6,139 nucleotides of DNA, taken from Planctomycetota bacterium (GTDB lineage: Bacteria; Planctomycetota; Phycisphaerae; FEN-1346). Location of the stretch: the NCBI GenBank assembly GCA_026387055.1, contig JAPLML010000138.1, positions 1-6,139 of the forward strand. The letters run 5' to 3'. The notes under the pieces were generated by a model. It saw only the letters and a program-made list of their open reading frames with translations, was not told the origin of the DNA and did not search any database. This document shows, piece after piece, positions 1-4,911 of the stretch (position 1 is its first letter; every line of letters begins with the position of its first letter). The translations under genes and the position numbers were made by a program.

Positions 1-1
1 G

Positions 2-337
2 GGTGCTCTGCACCCACCATCCGGAAGCGCAGACGCCGTGCCATCTTCCGGTGCGTGTGGAGCACCCCCCCCGCAGGCGATCCTCATCGACGCCGACGAC
101 TTCGAGCCCCTGCGGCCGTGGATGCAGGGGGCGATCCTGCGGCGCGCCATCGACCGCCTCGGCGGCGGACTCAAATACATGTCGATGCAGCGCACGCGCG
201 AGGCCGTCGCCGCCCTGCTCGTCAAAACCGTCGCCGGCCCCGTCGACCTTCCCGGCAACCTCCTCGCCGAGCGCCGCCGCCGCACGATCCGCATCGGCAA
301 AGGCAGTGCGGCGCGCGGAGTGCGGAGTGCGGAATAG
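2..337 (+). CDS. tilS: C-terminal part of a tRNA(Ile)-lysidine synthase (TilS-like), 5' end outside window
   Basis: The frame is open from the window edge to TAG at 335-337, giving about 111 residues of a protein that begins upstream. The piece has a proline/glycine-rich linker, then ILIDADDFEPL, then LRRAIDRLGGGL, and ends with the block GPVDLPGNLLAERRRRTIRI. A helix rich in Leu and Arg followed by 'DLPGxLxAERRxxxLRI' is typical of the C-terminal half of TilS, the ATP-dependent enzyme that converts cytidine 34 to lysidine in the CAU anticodon of tRNA-Ile2. The N-terminal PP-loop (SGGxDS) would lie upstream and cannot be checked here. The last residues (GSAARGVRSAE) are encoded by a tandem heptamer, so the true ancestral C-terminus was probably near RIRIGK. 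It faces argH tail to tail. An internal GTG at 38 is not a credible start. Family call is from remembered motif pattern only. Confidence 0.55.
   Translation, partial: GALHPPSGSADAVPSSGACGAPPPQAILIDADDFEPLRPWMQGAILRRAIDRLGGGLKYMSMQRTREAVAALLVKTVAGPVDLPGNLLAERRRRTIRIGKGSAARGVRSAE
305..332. repeat. Four tandem heptamers (AGTGCGG type) at the tilS 3' end
   Basis: Four 7-bp units stand in register: AGTGCGG, CGCGCGG, AGTGCGG, AGTGCGG, followed by a degenerate AATAGGG. Three are identical and the second differs at two bases. The array overlaps the last codons and runs up to the stop codon of the TilS-like gene. Similar GAGTGCGGA-type heptamer runs are, as I recall, common in intergenic DNA of planctomycete and related genomes, where they often add short Arg/Ser/Ala/Glu/Cys tails to proteins. 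Confidence 0.7.
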
Positions 338-363
338 GGGAAAAGGAAGGAAAAAGGGACCAA

Positions 364-414
364 GTACCTTTTCGGCAATCGGCCGCCTTCTCGCGGAGAA
401 ACCGCAAAAGGTAC
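364..414. terminator. Nested hairpin between convergent tilS and argH, possible two-way terminator
   Basis: The outer stem is 9 bp perfect (GTACCTTTT at 364-372 with AAAAGGTAC at 406-414). It continues with CGG/CCG (373-375, 402-404) after a one-base bulge at 405. Inside the loop a second perfect stem TTCTC/GAGAA (388-392, 396-400) closes on GCG. It sits just beyond the stops of two converging genes. On the minus strand a CCCTTTTT run follows about 10 bases after the stem, so it could end argH transcription, although the T run is not flush with the stem. Confidence 0.45.
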
Positions 415-423
415 CCTACGTTA

Positions 424-1767
424 TCACAGCAGCGCCCTGAGCGCCTTCTGGAACGGCTCGCGGACCGACTTCAGCCACTTCTCGGCCACAGCGGCGCGCT
501 TCACCACCATCTTGAGGCCCAGGTTGCCGGGACCGCCCTGGAGCTTCTTCGACTTGAGGTTCTTCACCGGGTCGCGGCTCGATAGCTCGTCCAGGTGCGT
601 TCCGACGTATCGATACGCGTCGCGGAACGGCTTGCCTTGGAGGACGAGCTCGAGGGCGCGGTCGGTCGCGTAGATCTCCGGCAGGAACCCCTTGCGCAGG
701 TTCGCCTCCACGACCTCCAGGCGCTCGACCGAGATCCGCATGACGCTCAAGGAGGCGGCCGTCGCGTCGACGCCGCGCATGAACGGCCCCTTGGTCTCCT
801 GGAAGTCGCGATTGTAGCCGCTCGGCAGGGCACGCAGAATCCCCGCCACCGCCTGCTCGTGGCCGAGGACCGCCGCCGCCTTGGCCCGCACGAGTTCCAG
901 GCCGCAGGGGTTCCGCTTCTGCGGCATCATCGACGAGCCGGTGCACAACTCCTTCGGCAGGCGGAAGTAGCCGAACTCGGGCATCGAGCCGACGATGAGG
1001 TCGGTCGCCACGCGCGCCAGGTCGATCATGATCTGCGTGCAGGCCGAGAGGGTCGCGAGCTCCGCCTTCCCGCGCGAGTTGGCGCAGTAGAGCACGTTGT
1101 TCTGCACCTTCGCGAAACCCAGGAGCCGCGCGACCATCGCCCGGTCCAGGGGCAGCGCCGACCCGTAGGCAGCGCCCGACCCCAGGGGCGACTGGTCGGT
1201 GAGCGTGTGGGCGGCCTTGACGAGCTCCAGGTCGTCGAGCATCGCCTCGGCCCACGCCCCGGCCCACAGGCCCAGGCTCGACGGCATCGCGATCTGCATG
1301 TGCGTGCGACCGGGCATCGGCACCAGTTCGTGGGCCTTCGCGAAGGCCGCCAAGGCCCGCGCCATGGCAATCACCCGCTCCGAGATCGCGTGCAGCCGCT
1401 CCTTGCCGTAGAGGCGCAGGTCCAGCAGCACCTGGTCATTGCGGCTGCGGCCGGTGTGGAGCTTCTTGCCGAGGTCGCCGAGCTTCTTCGTGAGGCACTC
1501 CTCGACGGCCGTGTGCACGTCCTCCTGGTCGGGGCGGATGGCGAACTTGCCCGCCTCGAAGCCGGCGAGCACCTGCCGCAGGCCCCCGAGCAGCCGGTCG
1601 CGCTCCCTGGCTGTCAGCACCCCGATCTTCGCGAGCATCGCGGCGTGCGCCGCCGATCCCAGCACGTCGGCCCGCACGAGGTCGCGGTCGAGCAGGTAGT
1701 CCTCGCCGACGGTGAACCGCTCGATCTCGGGGTCGATGGAGTAGCCCTTGTCCCAAAGCTTAGCCAT
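424..1767 (-). CDS. argH: Argininosuccinate lyase
   Basis: The enzyme catalyses the last step of arginine synthesis, splitting argininosuccinate to arginine and fumarate in the cytosol; the family acts as a homotetramer. The 447 residues are close to the usual ~460. Superfamily blocks appear in order: LDRDLVRADVLGSAAHAAML (26-45), EDVHTAVEECL (82-92), HTGRSRNDQV (104-113), GRTHMQ (153-158), SPLGSGA (193-199) and the signature serine loop GSSMMPQKRNP (277-287). The start MAKLWDKGYS is chosen over an ATG 17 codons upstream because GAAAGAGG lies 8 bases before it and ArgH homology begins there. One oddity is Cys rather than the usual Asp right after the MPQKRNP signature; another is MQIAMPSS where many ArgH have LQxAQP. 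The first 122 bp are repeated at 2509-2630. argG lies upstream on the same strand but is separated by about 1.8 kb of accessory DNA. No clear promoter is seen in 1768-1909, so argH may depend on read-through from the SLOG gene. Confidence 0.95.
   Translation of the reverse strand: MAKLWDKGYSIDPEIERFTVGEDYLLDRDLVRADVLGSAAHAAMLAKIGVLTARERDRLLGGLRQVLAGFEAGKFAIRPDQEDVHTAVEECLTKKLGDLGKKLHTGRSRNDQVLLDLRLYGKERLHAISERVIAMARALAAFAKAHELVPMPGRTHMQIAMPSSLGLWAGAWAEAMLDDLELVKAAHTLTDQSPLGSGAAYGSALPLDRAMVARLLGFAKVQNNVLYCANSRGKAELATLSACTQIMIDLARVATDLIVGSMPEFGYFRLPKELCTGSSMMPQKRNPCGLELVRAKAAAVLGHEQAVAGILRALPSGYNRDFQETKGPFMRGVDATAASLSVMRISVERLEVVEANLRKGFLPEIYATDRALELVLQGKPFRDAYRYVGTHLDELSSRDPVKNLKSKKLQGGPGNLGLKMVVKRAAVAEKWLKSVREPFQKALRALL
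1646..1767 (-). repeat. Direct repeat copy 1: 5' end of intact argH
   Basis: These 122 bp align without gaps to 2509-2630 at a constant offset of 863 bp, with 13 mismatches by hand count (about 89% identity). The repeat runs from the argH start codon through codon 40 and into codon 41. Immediately upstream of the ATG the two copies share no obvious similarity. Confidence 0.9.
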
Positions 1768-1909
1768 ATTTGTTGCCTCTTTCAGATTGCACCTACTACA
1801 CAGCCCTCGTCCCAACAAGGCCGAAAACAGACACTCTGTCCTCCCACCGCCTGCGTTACGAAAGGAACAAGATCAACAGAAACCGAAACGCATGAGTTGC
1901 AGGGTCGGG
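1768..1909. other. 142-bp gap between SLOG gene and argH
   Basis: This stretch holds the argH ribosome binding site (AGAGG, minus strand, 8 bases before the ATG) and is visibly lower in GC than argH. On the minus strand a TTGATC and a TTGTTC occur, but neither has a recognisable -10 at the right distance. A weak 5-bp hairpin (1827-1839) followed by TTTT on the minus strand could attenuate transcription after the SLOG gene, but the stem is too short to call a terminator. I see no other feature. Confidence 0.5.
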
Positions 1910-2464
1910 CTAGAAGAGAGTGGCGTTGGCGGCATGGCTCGCGAGAGCCGGCAGTTCTGAACGTAGCGTTCTTGCCACTCTAGCGTGTAACTCGGCCGGA
2001 CCAGCCGCCACAAACCGCTCCCAGTCTCGCTCGTCGGCCAGACACACCTCCTTCTTGAGATTCACCAGGTAGACCACCACCCTCTTCTTCAGGAGAGCTA
2101 GGCGCCCTATGTCGGCAAGCGTGCCAAGGCTCTTGCCGTCCCAGACCATGAGGCCCGCCGTGGCCTCGGAAGCCATTTGCCTGTCTTTGGCGGAATAGTA
2201 CCGGAAGTCCCTCCGGCTTCCCGCCGCGGATACCGCACGAACTGGCCAGTTCCCGACGTTATTGCGACAGTGCCCATTGGTGCAGAAGACCTCGACGCGC
2301 CTGTAGCCCCGGCTGTGCAGGATGGCCTGAATGGCCTTGTCCGCCCCGTCAGCGTCCCCCACCAATACGGGGTACTGCCTTTGCACAATGCGGTCGATTC
2401 GCCCGAGCACCGGCTCGTCCAGCACGGAGACGCGCCTAGACCCTCCCATGAACACGATGGTCAT
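1910..2464 (-). CDS. SLOG-superfamily (YspA/DUF2493-like) protein, function unknown
   Basis: The 184 residues show the layout of Rossmann-like SLOG domains. There is an N-terminal strand with MGGSRRV (6-12), a second strand and glycine-rich loop YPVLVGDADGADKAIQ (31-46), then a conserved-looking FCTNGHCRNNVGNWP (60-74), an AKDRQMA helix (92-98) and LMVWDGKSLGT (105-115). The GSR, GxAxGAD and WDGKSxGT motifs are those by which YspA-type SLOG proteins bind a nucleotide or nucleotide-derived ligand. SLOG domains are known as sensors of nucleotide signals in several conflict and stress systems, but this subfamily is not characterised to my knowledge. Residues 140-184 form a helical tail with no recognised domain. 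The ATG is chosen because GGAG lies 7 bases upstream and SLOG homology starts at residue 2; an upstream extension in the same frame only reads argH out of frame. It overlaps the argH fragment ORF by 29 bp, which would allow translational coupling. Confidence 0.75.
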   Translation of the reverse strand: MTIVFMGGSRRVSVLDEPVLGRIDRIVQRQYPVLVGDADGADKAIQAILHSRGYRRVEVFCTNGHCRNNVGNWPVRAVSAAGSRRDFRYYSAKDRQMASEATAGLMVWDGKSLGTLADIGRLALLKKRVVVYLVNLKKEVCLADERDWERFVAAGPAELHARVARTLRSELPALASHAANATLF

Positions 2465-2630
2465 GACTTTCTCCGCGTACGCGTGATCGCCAGCACATAC
2501 ACGTCCGCTGCGCCGCCGATCCGAGCACGTCGGCCCGCACGTGGTCACGGTCCAGCATGTAGTCCTCGCCGACGGTAAACCGCTCGATCTCGGGGTCGAT
2601 GGCGTAGCCCATGTGCCAGTGTTTGGCCAT
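2436..2630 (-). pseudogene. Truncated second copy of the argH 5' end (argH')
   Basis: This 64-codon reading frame starts MAKHWHMGYAIDPEIERF and matches ArgH residues 1-40 at 34 of 40 positions, then loses homology at residue 41 and ends in an unrelated basic tail. Of the 13 base differences from the intact gene, 6 are synonymous and 7 fall in the six changed codons (L4H, D6H, K7M, S10A, L25M, L30H). It has its own Shine-Dalgarno (AAGGAGA, about 10 bases before ATG), unrelated in position to that of argH. If about 5 bases were removed just after the codon-40 boundary, the next codons would read HVYVLA, resembling ArgH HAAMLA, so it may be a frameshifted remnant that once ran further. It cannot be an active lyase. 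It may now act only as a translated leader for the SLOG gene. Confidence 0.85.
2509..2630 (-). repeat. Direct repeat copy 2: displaced argH 5' end
   Basis: This is the partner of 1646-1767, in the same orientation with no indels and 13 mismatches. Together the two copies bracket the SLOG gene (unit length 863 bp). The similarity stops abruptly at the start codon on one side and at codon 41 on the other. Confidence 0.9.
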
Positions 2631-2675
2631 TGGGAGATCGTCTCCTTGTACAACCCAAGCCCAAGAACGGCGTAC

Positions 2676-2704
2676 AGTATAGTGCGAGTCAGCTACGCGA
2701 ACAA
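2676..2704 (-). promoter_or_regulatory. Candidate sigma70-type promoter for argH'-SLOG
   Basis: On the minus strand TTGTTC (2699-2704) is followed after 17 bases by TATACT (2676-2681), a 5 of 6 match to the -10 consensus. Initiation would fall near 2669, giving a leader of about 40 bases before the argH' ATG at 2630. The -35 matches only its first three positions. This may be the original argH promoter, now driving the SLOG gene. Confidence 0.45.
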
Positions 2705-2747
2705 GGACCCACCAGCCACCCACGAAGCAAGCAAGGGAAGCACGGGC

Positions 2748-2777
2748 TTGATTGTGGTCCACATTTCAGTGTATCAT
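2748..2777 (+). promoter_or_regulatory. Candidate promoter for the orphan gene at 2829
   Basis: TTGATT (2748-2753) and TATCAT (2772-2777) are separated by 18 bases, and initiation would fall about 45 bases before the ATG at 2829. It lies some 45 bp from the oppositely facing candidate promoter, so 2631-2828 would be a divergent control region. Confidence 0.4.
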
Positions 2778-2828
2778 GTTCCGGGAGTAGTGCTTTGCCT
2801 TATTCCTGCAAGTTTTGGAGAGCAACCT

Positions 2829-3482
2829 ATGACAACGTCCCAACCGTTCGACCGAGACGATGCCGCAAGATGCCTTGCGCATGAGATTGGCATGCTTACT
2901 CTACTGCCGTGTCTGCACCGGCAACTCAGCCAAGGCAGTTTCCAGGCGTGGGCTGTTCTTGAGTCTTTCCTGGTGCATGTTCGTCTGCTGGACGACTTCT
3001 TCTTCAGCAAGAAACCTGAGCAGGATGATATCCAGGCCATCGGTCTCTCCTCCTCATGGAGCGCTCCACCGTGCACAAGCAGGTTATCATGCAAAGAGCG
3101 GGTGAGGATTAACAAACTGCTGGCCCACTTCACACAAGCCCGGATCCGAGAGGTGCAACAGGGCCAGGCAAGCTGGGACATGCATTCCCTGCGCCAGCAA
3201 GTCCTTCCCGTGGCCTATGACTTCTGCACCAAGGATCCTTGTTTGCAGCCAGTCATTGACAAGCAACTTCAGGCGAAGTTCAATCTGTCACTTGCTGATA
3301 TTGACACATTCATCAAAACCAAGAACCATTCACAAATAGAGCAACTGGCAAAGGCAGTCTTCCGACCAACCCCTATTCGCCCATCCGCAGGCACCGGTCC
3401 ATATGCGACAAGAAGCCATGGCGCAACAGCATCCACATCCAGGCGCGTCGCCAAGGGTTATGGGACCGAGGGGGCTAAATAA
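2829..3482 (+). CDS. Orphan protein of 217 residues, probably mostly helical, function unknown
   Basis: I do not recognise a characterised family. The start is chosen at MTTSQPFDRDD because GGAG lies about 8 bases upstream; the same frame is open for 96 more codons, but that part is antisense to the argH fragment. Residues 8-60 look alpha-helical and contain AVLESFLVHVRLLDDFFF (42-59). A second helical block INKLLAHFTQARI (94-106) follows a short Cys/Ser-rich stretch, with further helices to about 178. The last 40 residues are basic, Ser/Thr/Gly-rich and probably disordered. The 'ESFLxHxRxLxxFF ... INKxLAHxT' pattern recalls small helical accessory proteins that I have only met as hypothetical; a HEPN-like fold is possible but unproven. 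GC is clearly lower than neighbours (about 40-45% in 3241-3360), which suggests transfer. It faces argG tail to tail (77 bp) and is divergent from the argH'-SLOG unit. No signal peptide or membrane segment is seen. Confidence 0.75.
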   Translation: MTTSQPFDRDDAARCLAHEIGMLTLLPCLHRQLSQGSFQAWAVLESFLVHVRLLDDFFFSKKPEQDDIQAIGLSSSWSAPPCTSRLSCKERVRINKLLAHFTQARIREVQQGQASWDMHSLRQQVLPVAYDFCTKDPCLQPVIDKQLQAKFNLSLADIDTFIKTKNHSQIEQLAKAVFRPTPIRPSAGTGPYATRSHGATASTSRRVAKGYGTEGAK

Positions 3483-3559
3483 CGCGTGCGCGGCCGACTG
3501 CGCCCCCCACACACAATACCTTCAAACGCCTCGCGCGCCAATCACTTCGCGCCTCGCGC

Positions 3560-4798
3560 CTACTCGATGCCGCCGCGGCGGGCGAGGATCTCGAACGGCA
3601 GTCCGCGGATGACCGCCGCGTCCTTCGCCATCTTCTGCGAGAAGCCCTTCGACTTGATCGACCGGATCTCGGGCGAGAAGAGGCCGGTGGCGCTCTCGCG
3701 CTTCAGGATCTGGATATTCCCCTTGTACAGGCCCACGCGGTACGTGCCGCTCGTAAACCGCGACGCCGCGAGCACGAACGCGTCGAGCTCGGCCTTCAGC
3801 GGGTGGAACCACATGCCGTGGTACGTCAGGTACGCCCACTTGCGGTCGACGACGGCCTTGAACTCCAGCTCGTCCTTCGTCAGGCACCACTGCTCGAGGT
3901 CGTGGTGGAGCTTCAGGATGACGTGGGCGGCGGGGGCCTCGTAGATCTCGCGGCTCTTGAGGTCCATGATGCCGTCCTCGAACATATCGATATATCCGAT
4001 GCCGTTGCGGCCGGCGACGCCGTTGAGGTCCATGATGAGCTTGTCGAGCGGCAGCTTCCGGCCGTTCAGCTTCACCGGGATGCCTTCCTCGAACGAGAGC
4101 GTCACTTCCTCGGTCTTGTCGGGGGCCTTCGGCGGCACGGTGAGCCACATCCAGATATCGTCGGGCAGTTCCTGGTCGAGGCCGATGGCGCCCGAGGCGA
4201 TGGAGCGGCACCACAGGGTCTTGTCGTCGCCGCCGGCGATCTGCTCGTCAACCGGCACGCCCCACGCCTCGCACAGGATCCGCTCCTCGTCGCGCAGCAT
4301 GTCGAAGTCGCGCACGGGCGCCCGCACCTTGCACTGCGGCGCGAAGATCTTGAACGTGTTGTGCATGCGGTACTGGTCGTTGCCCTTGCCGGTCGAGCCC
4401 TCCATGACGGCGTCGCAGCCCATCGCGACGGCCTTCTGGGCCACCGCCCGGGCCACGAGCTGGCGGGTCATCGAGGTCGAGACGGGGTATCCCTCGTAAT
4501 CGGAGTTCGCGCGGATGGCCTTGGTCAGCCAGTTCTCGGTGAACTCCTTCTTGAGGTCGATGAGGATGGCCTTCATACCGAGCTTCCCGGCCTTGGCCTT
4601 CGAGACGTCGACCTCGTCCTTGCCTTGGCCGACGTCGATGGTGATGAGGACGATATCCTTGTCCTTCACCTTGTAGACCCGCCGCAGGAGCTCGATGCAG
4701 AGGCTTGAGTCCAGTCCGCCCGAGTAGGCCAACGCCACCCGCTTGACTTCCGGCACCGGTGTGCCGAATACCTTGGCCTCGATTTGCTGTAGATCCAT
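3560..4798 (-). CDS. argG: Argininosuccinate synthase
   Basis: The enzyme joins citrulline and aspartate, with ATP cleaved to AMP and PPi, to give argininosuccinate, the substrate of ArgH. The 412 residues match the usual ~400. The N-terminal PP-loop AYSGGLDSS (24-32) binds ATP; DVGQGKDE (55-62), STGKGNDQYR (135-144) and the WCRSIASGAI block (196-205) are the expected downstream motifs. The region GRNGIGYIDMFEDGIMDLKSREIYEAP (263-289) and SGTYRVGLYKGN (350-361) are typical of the synthase domain. EGSTGKGNDQ replaces the more common HGCTGKGNDQ, a less usual variant. The start ATG has an AAAGGGCGG stretch 5 or so bases upstream. The 113-bp gap before it shows no strong promoter or ARG-type operator to my eye. 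The lipoprotein gene lies upstream on the same strand. Downstream, an accessory insert separates it from argH. Confidence 0.95.
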   Translation of the reverse strand: MDLQQIEAKVFGTPVPEVKRVALAYSGGLDSSLCIELLRRVYKVKDKDIVLITIDVGQGKDEVDVSKAKAGKLGMKAILIDLKKEFTENWLTKAIRANSDYEGYPVSTSMTRQLVARAVAQKAVAMGCDAVMEGSTGKGNDQYRMHNTFKIFAPQCKVRAPVRDFDMLRDEERILCEAWGVPVDEQIAGGDDKTLWCRSIASGAIGLDQELPDDIWMWLTVPPKAPDKTEEVTLSFEEGIPVKLNGRKLPLDKLIMDLNGVAGRNGIGYIDMFEDGIMDLKSREIYEAPAAHVILKLHHDLEQWCLTKDELEFKAVVDRKWAYLTYHGMWFHPLKAELDAFVLAASRFTSGTYRVGLYKGNIQILKRESATGLFSPEIRSIKSKGFSQKMAKDAAVIRGLPFEILARRGGIE

Positions 4799-4911
4799 CT
4801 TGCCGCCCTTTCCATTCCGTGGTTTTCAGCCAGATTGCCGTAATGCGCCGAAGCGGTGAATTCCTCCGCCCCGTCAAAATCGGCATCTTGTAGCTGGAAA
4901 TGCCCCGTCTG

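Noticed and set aside
1824..1839. Hairpin with TTTT on the minus strand as a terminator after the SLOG gene
   Set aside because: The stem is only 5 bp with three A-T pairs, too weak to call.
595..1983. Long plus-strand reading frame of 462 codons
   Set aside because: It lies antisense to argH, is made of Arg/His/Leu/Val-rich sequence without motifs, and arises from the GC-rich codon use of argH.
1646..2630. Integrase-type attachment sites in the argH repeats
   Set aside because: The repeats are long and diverged coding sequence with no sharp identical core, and no integrase gene is present, so I call them direct repeats only.
2541..2828. N-terminal extension of the orphan gene
   Set aside because: The extension is the reverse of the argH fragment and of the divergent control region; a good ribosome binding site exists at 2829.
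3527..3559. Two copies of CGCCTCGCGC 13 bp apart before the argG stop
   Set aside because: Ten low-complexity GC bases can repeat by chance in this DNA, and no further copies or structure are seen.
3803..4708. Plus-strand reading frame of 301 codons
   Set aside because: It is antisense to argG, whose motifs are complete on the other strand.
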